From contig JALNZE010000003.1 of assembly GCA_023229465.1 (NCBI GenBank), forward strand, positions 186,001 through 250,000: a DNA stretch of 64,000 nucleotides, given 5' to 3'. The notes under the pieces were generated by a model. The model ran no database searches, was not told the origin of the DNA, and worked only from the letters and a program-made list of their open reading frames with translations. The translations under genes and the position numbers were made by a program. The stretch is from Chitinophagaceae bacterium (GTDB lineage Bacteria > Bacteroidota > Bacteroidia > Chitinophagales > Chitinophagaceae). Shown here in pieces: positions 45,595-53,046 of the stretch. How positions within the stretch are numbered: position 1 is the stretch's first letter; each line of letters begins with the position of its first letter.

Positions 45595-45933
45595 CTACGG
45601 CAATAATACGCCGCATGAATTGCTGCCAAAATAAATATTTAATATTTTCATTTTTTCATCAGCCAGATAACCCAGGTTCCTATCGCTGCTATCTATTTCA
45701 TTATCTAAAAGCAGTTCCCTTATTGAAATGCTCCGGTCGCCATGTTTATTCCGGTATTTGAGCACACTCATGGCAGTTTTATGCAATGATTTAAAAATTT
45801 CATCAGTGGCAGGCGCTATAAGCAAGACTGCCCGCCGAGGATAATATACCCAGTTTACATGAGCCAGGTTGAGAAAGATCGACTCGGCTATATGCTTTTC
45901 TATAATGATATGAGCATTAGAAAGTGTAACCAT
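45595..45933 (-). CDS. Hypothetical protein of the hydrogenase cluster, 112 aa
   Basis: A soluble 112-aa protein between the maturation protease and the TPR gene (45 and 41 bp spacing). It has a central hydrophobic strand region (WVYYPRRAVLLIAPA) and a charged second half (KYRNKHGDRSISIRELLLDNEID). I recognise no family. The fixed position within the accessory operon suggests a hydrogenase-specific assembly role. Confidence 0.65.
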   Translation of the reverse strand: MVTLSNAHIIIEKHIAESIFLNLAHVNWVYYPRRAVLLIAPATDEIFKSLHKTAMSVLKYRNKHGDRSISIRELLLDNEIDSSDRNLGYLADEKMKILNIYFGSNSCGVLLP

Positions 45934-45978
45934 TTTAAAATCTTTGGGGGATATAAAATGTTTAGTGGTGGAGTATAA

Positions 45979-46467
45979 TCAGAAATCTAATATTACAGCT
46001 TCTTTTATCAATGTTACTATTTTATCCCCTGCTTTTTTTACAGGTTCACTTAAATGCATTTCCAGCCGGGTGTCATCAATAGCAATTAAGTACACGGATA
46101 TGTCTTCCGGATATTCGTTCCGCAAAATTTTTTTTGCATAACTCAATGCCTGGTCCCATTTTATGCTGTGCAAAAAAACCATGGGGTCGTCTTGCGGAGC
46201 AGATGCCACTTCTTCCCCGGGTACTTTGTACAGTGTTCCGGCAGGCTCGCCTGTGTTCATCACGGCATCAACCAAAATTATTTTTTGATGGCCTTTCAGT
46301 TTGAACAATACTTCAAATGCACCCGTACCCATATCAAGTATGGTAATATTTGATTGTTGGGGAATTTGTTTTTTAAGTTCATCAATAACATAAATACCTA
46401 TGGCATCATCACTCCGGCAGGGATTGCCAAACCCCATAATGGCAGTATTAATTTTCCTGGTTTCCAT
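45979..46467 (-). CDS. [NiFe] hydrogenase maturation endopeptidase (HyaD/HupD family)
   Basis: A 162-aa protease that cleaves the C-terminal tail of the large subunit after nickel insertion. The N-terminal GFGNPCRSDDAIG (12-24) holds the first Ni ligand, an Asp at position 20 or 21 as in the GNPxRxDD subgroup; MGTGAFEVLF and ILVDAVMNTGEPAG carry the second acidic ligand; LHSIKWDQAL gives the His. It would remove the 15 residues after His517 of the large subunit. First gene after the structural-gene terminator. Confidence 0.9.
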   Translation of the reverse strand: METRKINTAIMGFGNPCRSDDAIGIYVIDELKKQIPQQSNITILDMGTGAFEVLFKLKGHQKIILVDAVMNTGEPAGTLYKVPGEEVASAPQDDPMVFLHSIKWDQALSYAKKILRNEYPEDISVYLIAIDDTRLEMHLSEPVKKAGDKIVTLIKEAVILDF

Positions 46468-46627
46468 TTTTGTTTTTAGTTAGCTGTTTGACTAACCCAT
46501 TTTTCTGCTCCATAATTCTTATTTAATGCCAATAGTGCGATTGATAAAGTCAAATTTTGGCTTCCCTTTTCAGTGTTCTGTTAAGATAAAGAAAAGCTTA
46601 GTTATTTCCGGTTTTACCTTAAAAACA

Positions 46628-46650
46628 AAGCCCGGTTATTGGCCGGGCTT
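46628..46650 (-). terminator. Rho-independent terminator after the hydrogenase large subunit
   Basis: Perfect stem AAGCCCGG / CCGGGCTT with a 7-nt loop, followed on the minus strand by TTGTTTTT. It lies 20 bp beyond the large-subunit stop, so the structural subunits form their own transcript and the accessory genes start anew from the 46468-46627 gap, where I see no clear promoter. Confidence 0.88.
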
Positions 46651-46669
46651 CCTTCATAAAAATCAGGTA

Positions 46670-48268
46670 TTACAATTTAAATTTCGCCAACTGCTTTCCT
46701 GTTTTCGCATCATGTGCATGCACTGTACAAACCAGGCAGCTATCAAATGAGCGGGCTACCAAACCCACTTCAACCGGGTCATTGGCATCTTCAATTTCAA
46801 TACCTTCCAATGCAGACTCTATAGGACCCGATTTTCCCGAATCGTCATTAGGGCCCACATTCCAGGTGGTGGGAGCCATTACCTGGTAGTTTTTAATTAC
46901 GCCATTTTCAATCTCAATCCAGTGAGCCAATGCACCACGGGCAGCTTCAGTGGCTCCAAATCCTTTTCCGTCTCTCTCTACCGGCTTAATATAAAATTCA
47001 TCGTCTAATCTAATTTCACGAAGCCAATTATCTATATTATCATACAGTAACGGCGCTTCATGCACCCTTGCAAGGGTTCTTAAAAATACGCTTGGCCCCA
47101 GTTTATCCATGGCATCTTTTATCAAAAAATCTTTTGTTTGATGCGCTAAATTATTGGGCTTCGCATACATTAAGCACCTTGATAAAGGCCCGGCTTCCGC
47201 GGCATTTCCCATATAACGAGGGGCTTTGGCCCAACTATACTTGTTGTTAAAATCTGTTTTATCCAGGTTTTGAGAGGTTACCGGCGTTGGTATGGGTTCA
47301 TCCCAGGGGTGTGCCGCTTTATAATCCTTATACCAGCTATGGGCAACATGTTCTTTAATTTGCATATGATCAAAGTCGTTGTATTGACCGGTATGGCTGT
47401 TGTAATAGCCGGATGGGCTTATCAGCGCATCGTTTCTGCCTTCAACGGTTGGTCTATTGTATTTGTCTTTATGCAGGTATGTGCCATACGCAATATAATT
47501 ACCGCATCCCTGTCCGAATTTATCGAGGCCAAACTCTAAGGAAGCTCTAATAAACAAACCAAGGTCGCTATTATGCTGGCTTTCGTTTTCATTTACCCAA
47601 GCCATCAGGTCGTTCCAGCTTTGCACCTGTCTGTATTTTTCTATTGAGCAACCCAGCCAGGTAGTTTCCAGCCAATCATTTCTAAACTGGTTCATTATGG
47701 CATGTGCCCTTGTAACATCCTTTAATGTTGGGGCGCACATTACACCACCCGGCACCATATAACTACTGTGTGGCCATTGACCACCAAATAAAGCATATAC
47801 TTCTACGGGCTTGGCGCTTGCGGTTACACCGCTTTGAAAAGAGGTACCTACATAAGCGGAAAAGCGTTTTACTACTTCAGCGTATAATTTTTTATTGGCA
47901 AATTTCTTGTTGGCCAAATCCGTAGCAAAAATGGCATAAAACCAACGGGGGATACTTTGTATTGTTTCTGTGGCCTGGCCAAGCGCCCTTAATAGCAAAG
48001 CATTTGGGGGCAGTGTGGTTTCCCATGCCGTGTCAAGTGCAGAAGAGGCGCAATATAGGTGAGAACCACCGCAAATTCCACAAATACGGGGTGTTACTAT
48101 CAAACCACTTTGAGGATCTTTGCCCTGCATAATGCGTTCAAAGCCACGAAACATGGCAGCCTGGGTATGGGCACGTGTAACCACCCCATTTTCCATATAT
48201 ACTTTTACATCGAGGTCGCCTTCTACACGGCCTACCGGTGATATATTTAATTCTTTTATTGTTGACAT
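46670..48268 (-). CDS. hhyL: [NiFe] hydrogenase large subunit, group 1h/1l type
   Basis: A 532-aa catalytic subunit. Motif L1 RICGICGGSH carries the Ni ligands Cys63 and Cys66; motif L2 DSCLVCTVH carries Cys511 and Cys514. The last 15 residues after His517 are the tail removed by the maturation protease. L2 has Ser in place of the usual Pro of DPCxxC. The overall sequence (SPVGRVEGDLDVKVYMENGVV, HLYCASSALDTAWETTLPPNALLLRALGQ) resembles the former group 5 uptake enzymes rather than membrane-bound Hya or Hup. It oxidises H2; the electron acceptor is not encoded nearby. Subgroup (1h or 1l) is inferred. Confidence 0.95.
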   Translation of the reverse strand: MSTIKELNISPVGRVEGDLDVKVYMENGVVTRAHTQAAMFRGFERIMQGKDPQSGLIVTPRICGICGGSHLYCASSALDTAWETTLPPNALLLRALGQATETIQSIPRWFYAIFATDLANKKFANKKLYAEVVKRFSAYVGTSFQSGVTASAKPVEVYALFGGQWPHSSYMVPGGVMCAPTLKDVTRAHAIMNQFRNDWLETTWLGCSIEKYRQVQSWNDLMAWVNENESQHNSDLGLFIRASLEFGLDKFGQGCGNYIAYGTYLHKDKYNRPTVEGRNDALISPSGYYNSHTGQYNDFDHMQIKEHVAHSWYKDYKAAHPWDEPIPTPVTSQNLDKTDFNNKYSWAKAPRYMGNAAEAGPLSRCLMYAKPNNLAHQTKDFLIKDAMDKLGPSVFLRTLARVHEAPLLYDNIDNWLREIRLDDEFYIKPVERDGKGFGATEAARGALAHWIEIENGVIKNYQVMAPTTWNVGPNDDSGKSGPIESALEGIEIEDANDPVEVGLVARSFDSCLVCTVHAHDAKTGKQLAKFKL

Positions 48269-48357
48269 GTTAGTTTAATTTTTGTTATACGTTTCAAACA
48301 ATTAAAAAATGGTATCCTTACATTTTGTTCCTTTAATCCGGCAACAGGTTTACAGTA

Positions 48358-49338
48358 TTATTTAGACGTTTCAAAATGTTCCTGTTCAGTGCCGAATAAA
48401 CGTTCCACACCGCCCATCACTTTTTCAACACCGGCACGGCTATAGTACCCAAGTCTTGAAACGCCGGCAGGTACATCTTTTGGTAAAAATCCAAGATATT
48501 TAAGCGATTTAAATACGCTGCCTTTTTCCAAATCATGATGCGGGAATCCCGGCTCTGTACATCCAAGACATGGATGATTGGCCCTGGTTTTGCTGGAAGT
48601 TCTGTTCCACAAAATCCTATTACAGCTTGCCCTTGTCATTGGCCCCCTACAACCTACCTCATAAAATAAGCAACCGCCTCTTTTTCCAAAACCGCCATCT
48701 ACTTTTTGGGCAAAACTCATTACATTAGTACAGCCTGTTTGTACAAAATCGGTGAAAAATGTTTTAGGCCTATGAAAGTCATCGATCAAAACATCGCCAA
48801 TTCTGCCTGTAGAAATAGCCACTAATATTTGCGTTATCCAATCCGGATGGGCGGGGCAACCAGGAATATTAATAACAGGTAACCCACCTTTAGAAACATA
48901 ATTTGCACCCAGGAACCCGCCTTTTTTCTTTTTCAAAAATTGCAACCCGGTCGACTCACTAGGGTTGGGTGGTACAGCAGGAATACCCCCCCATGTGGCA
49001 CAATCACCTATGGCTACTACATATCCGGCAACAGCGGAAAGCTCTTTAATCCAGTCTTTCATGGGCCTGTCGCAGAAATAGTTCATAGTACCGGTTCCGT
49101 TAGGGCCTTCGATAATTGACCCCTCATACACAAGTATGTCCATTTGAACTTTCCCTTTAAGGATATCCTGAAGGAGATGAGTTACCTGATGGCCTATTTC
49201 AAGGCCAATGGATGGGTGCCATAAAATATTAACACCGAAGTCCGTAACCAGTTCCACAACGGTAGGTTCTTCGGCATTTAAAAATGACATGGTGTTACCA
49301 CTACAGGCGCCACCTTGTAACCAGAGAACATTAGCCAT
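48358..49338 (-). CDS. hhyS: [NiFe] hydrogenase small subunit, group 1h/1l type
   Basis: A 326-aa electron-transfer subunit. The ATG at 49338 (MANVLWLQGGACSGN) is chosen over a TTG two codons upstream. It lacks a Tat signal and a C-terminal anchor. Where most small subunits have CxxC near the N-terminus, this has Cys12-x-Gly-Asn15, as in actinobacterial high-affinity enzymes whose proximal [4Fe-4S] cluster has three Cys and one Asp. Other cluster cysteines lie in IGDCATWGG, NIPGCPAHPDW, GGCLFYEVGCRGP, CNRILWN and HPCLGCTEP. It is 89 bp upstream of the large subunit. Confidence 0.95.
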   Translation of the reverse strand: MANVLWLQGGACSGNTMSFLNAEEPTVVELVTDFGVNILWHPSIGLEIGHQVTHLLQDILKGKVQMDILVYEGSIIEGPNGTGTMNYFCDRPMKDWIKELSAVAGYVVAIGDCATWGGIPAVPPNPSESTGLQFLKKKKGGFLGANYVSKGGLPVINIPGCPAHPDWITQILVAISTGRIGDVLIDDFHRPKTFFTDFVQTGCTNVMSFAQKVDGGFGKRGGCLFYEVGCRGPMTRASCNRILWNRTSSKTRANHPCLGCTEPGFPHHDLEKGSVFKSLKYLGFLPKDVPAGVSRLGYYSRAGVEKVMGGVERLFGTEQEHFETSK

Positions 49339-49350
49339 AAACAATCGTTT

Positions 49351-49419
49351 TTAGAAAATCAGTTTAGAAATACTTTTCTAAATTTAGAAATTATTTTCTA
49401 ATTACCAAATATTTTCTAA
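49351..49419. promoter_or_regulatory. Hydrogenase promoter with an array of TetR-type operators
   Basis: Site A 49363-49382: TTTAGAAA-TACT-TTTCTAAA, perfect. Site B 49384-49401: TTAGAAA-TTAT-TTTCTAA, perfect, centred 20 bp from A. Site C 49402-49419: one intact arm TTTCTAA (49413-49419), the other degenerate. A further single arm is at 49351-49357. On the minus strand TTTG (rc 49406-49409), 19 bp, TAAATTTA (49379-49386, 7 of 8 consensus) forms a promoter; B lies in the spacer and A over the expected start, so binding should block transcription. Confidence 0.72.
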
Positions 49420-50036
49420 AATAATTTATCCGGCAAAATTGTTTGGCTAAAGAGTAAAGCCCCCTTTGTAGTAAAATTTGGATAGAGTAAGCTCCAAAGG
49501 CATTTCTTATATAAATCTTCCGATACTGGTTTTTTCCGGAGCATTTGCTGAGGAAGCCAGCTATTGATAACAATCAGGAGGTTTTGCGCCAGTAATTCAT
49601 ACGAGCCATTCCAGGGCTCGGGCTTAAACAGGCCATTTTCAATACCATAGTCAATCCTTTTTTTGAGTTGCAACAATATTTTATTGTTTACAGTGAGCCA
49701 TTCCTTTTGTATTTGGCGATAATTTCTTTCAATTTCCCAGGTATTATTAAAAGTAAAATTGTTGTTTTCAAGGAAATGATACAAGTCTGAGAACTGTTTA
49801 TCAAAACCAGGAAGGTCAGTATGAATAATGTATTGCGACAATATGGAAGACAGTTCCGCGAAAAGGTTTTCATAAACAGCGTCTACAATGGCCTCTTTAT
49901 TTTTATAATGATAGGCCAGGTTTCCAACGCTTATCGAAGTAGCATCGGCAATTTGTTGCAAACGTGTATTGGCTATCCCCTGTTCAAAAAATAAGGCTTT
50001 GCTTACTTCAATAATTTTATTTTTGGTAGTGGACAT
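49416..50036 (-). CDS. TetR/AcrR family regulator (hydrogenase-linked, proximal copy)
   Basis: A 206-aa regulator with an N-terminal TetR HTH (residues 7-53, recognition region TSISVGNLAYHYKNKEAI) and a divergent helical ligand domain. Its recognition helix is almost the same as that of the second TetR at 50450-51061. It ends within the operator array of hhyS, which it probably controls. It starts 2 bp after the 134-aa gene. Ligand unknown. Confidence 0.9.
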   Translation of the reverse strand: MSTTKNKIIEVSKALFFEQGIANTRLQQIADATSISVGNLAYHYKNKEAIVDAVYENLFAELSSILSQYIIHTDLPGFDKQFSDLYHFLENNNFTFNNTWEIERNYRQIQKEWLTVNNKILLQLKKRIDYGIENGLFKPEPWNGSYELLAQNLLIVINSWLPQQMLRKKPVSEDLYKKCLWSLLYPNFTTKGALLFSQTILPDKLF

Positions 50037-50038
50037 AA

Positions 50039-50443
50039 TCAGTTAAAATTAATTTCAATCAATTCTCTATTTACAACAAGTGTACCACGCTGGTCTTTAG
50101 CCGCCTGTCGCCTCATATAGTGTGCCGCCAAAGCGGCCCTCCTGGGGCAACCAAAGTTTGTGATCTTTCTCTTAATAAATTTTAATGGTATGCGGTGATG
50201 GGCAAAAACAAGAAAGATACTCCACTCTCCATTCCTTCTTTCCACATTTTCTATCACTGCTGTATCCTGCAACCAGAAGTCATCATTAATAAATGACGCA
50301 TCATCGGCTAAACCGAATCGTTCCGTAGAAATGAGTTTTTCTAAAAAACCCAGCATGGATGCGTACACCACTTCATCTATCGTGAATTTTGACGGCAAGG
50401 ATAATGAGAATTTTATTAAAATTAAAAATAATTTGCCAAGCAA
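50039..50443 (-). CDS. Hypothetical protein between two TetR genes, 134 aa
   Basis: A 134-aa protein, basic toward the C-terminus (FIKRKITNFGCPRRAALAAHYMRRQAAKDQRG). The beginning is uncertain; Met30 is another candidate. The middle contains AVIENVERRNGEWSIFLVFAHHRIPLKFIKR. I recognise no family, and there is no signal peptide. It is 6 bp downstream of one TetR gene and 2 bp upstream of the other, so all three are translated from one transcript. Confidence 0.65.
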   Translation of the reverse strand: MLGKLFLILIKFSLSLPSKFTIDEVVYASMLGFLEKLISTERFGLADDASFINDDFWLQDTAVIENVERRNGEWSIFLVFAHHRIPLKFIKRKITNFGCPRRAALAAHYMRRQAAKDQRGTLVVNRELIEINFN

Positions 50444-50449
50444 TTGAAA

Positions 50450-51061
50450 TTAACCTTTCAAAGGCAATTGCTGGTATTCCCTATTCCCCATATCCGTGAA
50501 CAACGGCGTTAATACTCCCCATATATCATTCAAAAAGGTTAATTCCGTTTCTAATTTTATTCCCTCCGTTTTAATGATATACCGCCATAAATCTATTATT
50601 GAGCGCAATTGCCACGAAAGATGGTCCACCTGCTGATCAGCTAATGGAATGAATGACCCCCTGGCAATATTAAACCCAAGCATCAGTTTTAATTGTGCCA
50701 ACTGCCACTGGCGATGCTGGCTGTATTTTTTCTGTATTTGGGGATAGGCCCTTACTATTTCGATAGTGTCTACATAAAAGAATATATACTCCGATTGCTG
50801 ATGGTAAGTAGAAATAAGGTAACGATTAATATCCTCAAATAAAGGTACCACCCTGAATTCGGCCAGCAGTAATCCCTGTTTTGCTTTAAGCTCATCATAT
50901 AGCGATTCTATAATCGCTTCTTTATTTTTAAAATGATAAGCCAGGTGGCCCACGCTTACAAAAGCGGAATCGGCGATATGCTGCAAACGCACATTTACAA
51001 ACCCCTTTTCGTTAAACAGTTTTAAGGCGTGGTCCTGAATATGTTGTTTCGTTGGTTTCAT
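50450..51061 (-). CDS. TetR/AcrR family regulator (distal copy)
   Basis: A 203-aa paralog of the regulator at 49416-50036. The HTH (about residues 8-52) has recognition region AFVSVGHLAYHFKNKEAI; the rest is more diverged but has the same spacing of helices. With nearly the same DNA-reading helix, the two proteins probably bind the same palindromes, as rivals or as a heterodimer. First gene of the tetR-orf-tetR series upstream of hhyS. Confidence 0.9.
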   Translation of the reverse strand: MKPTKQHIQDHALKLFNEKGFVNVRLQHIADSAFVSVGHLAYHFKNKEAIIESLYDELKAKQGLLLAEFRVVPLFEDINRYLISTYHQQSEYIFFYVDTIEIVRAYPQIQKKYSQHRQWQLAQLKLMLGFNIARGSFIPLADQQVDHLSWQLRSIIDLWRYIIKTEGIKLETELTFLNDIWGVLTPLFTDMGNREYQQLPLKG

Positions 51062-51179
51062 TAATTGAACAATTTGTATTTGGCCCTCCTATCCTTACAA
51101 TCTACAAATAACTGTATTTCAAAAAAAAGAAATTTTTTATCAAAATGTCTCCTGAAATATCTCCCTAAAAATAAAAAAA

Positions 51180-51206
51180 CTCTCATAAATGATTGATTTA
51201 TAAGAG
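51180..51206 (-). terminator. Rho-independent terminator of tRNA-Leu
   Basis: Stem CTCTCATAAAT / ATTTATAAGAG (one G-U pair) with a 5-nt loop, followed on the minus strand by TTTTTTTATTTTT. It lies 14 bp downstream of the tRNA 3' end. Confidence 0.8.
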
Positions 51207-51220
51207 TTTAATTATTGAGA

Positions 51221-51307
51221 TGGTGCCCAGGACTGGATTCGAACCAGCACATCCTTGCGAACGCTGCGACCTGAACACAGTGCGTCTACCAATTTCGCCA
51301 CCTGGGC
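51221..51307 (-). tRNA. tRNA-Leu (CAG anticodon)
   Basis: 87 nt including encoded CCA. On the minus strand the acceptor arms are GCCCAGG and CCTGGGC; the D arm has GGCGAAATTGGTAGACGC; the anticodon stem CTGTG / CGCAG holds the loop TTCAGGT, giving anticodon CAG. A long variable arm, typical of Leu, precedes the T arm with GGTTCGAATCC. Flanked by its own promoter and terminator. Confidence 0.95.
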
Positions 51308-51325
51308 ATTTTTTGTTCAGGGCTG

Positions 51326-51357
51326 CAAATATAACGGCAAACCCGTTTATGTACCAA
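51326..51357 (-). promoter_or_regulatory. Promoter of tRNA-Leu
   Basis: Minus strand: TTG (rc of 51355-51357), 21 bp, TATATTTG (rc of 51326-51333), an exact -7 box. Predicted start about 12 nt before the mature 5' end. Confidence 0.68.
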
Positions 51358-51370
51358 GCAAAAAATAAAT

Positions 51371-52357
51371 TTATACTGCCAGCAAACTACAACCCCTCAA
51401 ATCACTATTATCCAGCCTTCCCCATACTTCAAAGCTTCCATCCTCATATACCATCCCCACATCTTCAGTAGCAATAAATGAGCAACTGTAACAGTTGGCC
51501 AGATCAATTACCTGAAGGATGCCTTTTCCGCTCTCCCTTACCAGCAGAGGGTCCTGTTCATCTCTTACGAAAACTTTCATCCATGGTGGACAAACAAACC
51601 GCCCCTCCCCCTTTGAATACGCCTGGCTCAGTAATTCAGTCATACCATATTCTGAGTGAACTACTGCTATTCCTAACCTGTCTTTCAGGCATCCATGAAC
51701 CGCGGTTCTGGTAATTTCTTTCCGGCGGCCCTTCATACCACCGGTTTCCATCACAATAGTATGGGAAAGCTTTTGGGGAAAGGATTCGGCAAAATCGAGG
51801 AGGCCAAATGTCACGCCCATAAGGATGGTTTTTTGACCTTCTATTTCCAGCTTTTGTAACTTTTCGGAAAGCTTTGCATAGTCGTTCAGGTAAAAGCCAC
51901 TATCCGCATGGCCGCTCAGCCGGATCAATTCATCTACCATCAATACCAGCGAGGAATGTTGCCTTTCCAGATACGATGGTAATAGGCCCAGTATACACCA
52001 GTCGCTAACTTTCCCATAAAAAAGTTCAAATGCCTTCAAAAAACTTTGCCGGTATACAGCTGCCAGTTTTACCAAATGCTTTGACGCTATGGTTTGTGTG
52101 GTACCACTGCTCTCAAATACCAGTTCCGGAGGGAAGTTACCGGTTACTACTGTATGTGTTTTAAAAAACGATACGGGCAACGAAGGGATTGATACAGGCA
52201 TCATATTACCGGTAATAGCTGCTCCGGTAAGATCGCACCATTGCCGGTATACCGGATTTTGGGCATATTGAAAACGTAGCGTACGCAGGCATTGATCAGA
52301 AAAAGCGCCTTTATCGTAAGCAAGAGAGAAAATATTGTTAACATCAATTAGGTCCAC
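51371..52357 (-). CDS. LuxE-like acyl-protein synthetase/acyl-activating family protein
   Basis: A 328-aa protein of the LuxE family, related to adenylate-forming enzymes. Visible signatures are PSLPVSFFKTHTVVTG, FESSGTTQ (nucleotide-binding Ser/Thr loop), ETGGMKGRRKEITR, HSEYGMTELLSQAY and the C-terminal WGRLDNSDLRGCS. LuxE proper activates fatty acids for bioluminescence; no lux genes are here, and Bacteroidota copies probably activate another carboxylate. It lies just upstream of the tRNA, whose promoter its 3' end nearly touches. Confidence 0.82.
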   Translation of the reverse strand: MDLIDVNNIFSLAYDKGAFSDQCLRTLRFQYAQNPVYRQWCDLTGAAITGNMMPVSIPSLPVSFFKTHTVVTGNFPPELVFESSGTTQTIASKHLVKLAAVYRQSFLKAFELFYGKVSDWCILGLLPSYLERQHSSLVLMVDELIRLSGHADSGFYLNDYAKLSEKLQKLEIEGQKTILMGVTFGLLDFAESFPQKLSHTIVMETGGMKGRRKEITRTAVHGCLKDRLGIAVVHSEYGMTELLSQAYSKGEGRFVCPPWMKVFVRDEQDPLLVRESGKGILQVIDLANCYSCSFIATEDVGMVYEDGSFEVWGRLDNSDLRGCSLLAV

Positions 52358-52406
52358 AGTGATGTATTGTAATGTTTTAGTTAAATTTGAATTGAAAGTA
52401 AATCGA

Positions 52407-52859
52407 ATGAAGACAAAATTATTGATACTATTGGCATTTACGGCTTTGTTTTATGGCTGCAAGAAAAGCACCTATACTACCAAACCCCAAATCAGCATCA
52501 AAAGCATCAATACAACCACGCTGAGCCAGGGTAATTTACTCCTGTTTGAACTAAATTTTACAGATTTGGAAGGAGATATCCAGGATACTTTATTTATTCA
52601 AAAAATATCCAGAACCTGTCCCACCACTCCTGGCGCCCAGTTCATCAGTAAGAACAAAGTACCCAATTTTACCCCTACTTCTAACCTGAAAGGAATTCTG
52701 GAAGTTGGCTATGCTTACAATGCCAATATTCCCGGCTATAGTACCATTTCAGGGTGTGGCACAAAAAATGACACGGCCTATTTTAAATTCTGGCTGAAAG
52801 ACAAAGCCAAAAATGTAAGTGATACCATCTCATCAACCAATATTGTCTTACTAAAATAA
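52407..52859 (+). CDS. Hypothetical lipoprotein, 150 aa
   Basis: A 150-aa lipoprotein from the ATG at 52407, with lipobox-like FYGC (Cys18) followed by KKSTYTT. The mature part reads as a beta-sandwich (LLLFELNFTDLEGDIQDTLFIQK, WLKDKAKNVSDTISSTNIVLLK) like many Bacteroidota surface lipoproteins. An exact -7 box TAAATTTG at 52382-52389 puts the transcript start after the earlier in-frame ATG at 52335, so the shorter form is right. Function unknown. Confidence 0.72.
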   Translation: MKTKLLILLAFTALFYGCKKSTYTTKPQISIKSINTTTLSQGNLLLFELNFTDLEGDIQDTLFIQKISRTCPTTPGAQFISKNKVPNFTPTSNLKGILEVGYAYNANIPGYSTISGCGTKNDTAYFKFWLKDKAKNVSDTISSTNIVLLK

Positions 52860-52939
52860 GCAACCGCCTCTTTTTCCACGCTTGCGCCTACTCATTAACA
52901 CCCTCCCTTCTTATATTGTTGATAATTGTTACCTACTCA

Positions 52940-53041
52940 ATGCACCACCGTAAAAGCATTCTCGATTATCTTGCAATCAATGACGGATGGATGCTGGTAA
53001 AAGCGGTTCGCGGCATTATCGGAATTTTACTCATTAAATAA
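52940..53041 (+). CDS. Possible 33-aa peptide
   Basis: An open frame beginning MHHRKSILDYLAINDG and ending in a hydrophobic stretch (VRGIIGILLIK), 5 bp before the M42 peptidase start. The composition looks like a small amphipathic or membrane peptide. It could be an upstream leader ORF of the peptidase operon, a small protein, or chance. Confidence 0.35.
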   Translation: MHHRKSILDYLAINDGWMLVKAVRGIIGILLIK

Positions 53042-53046
53042 ATACT

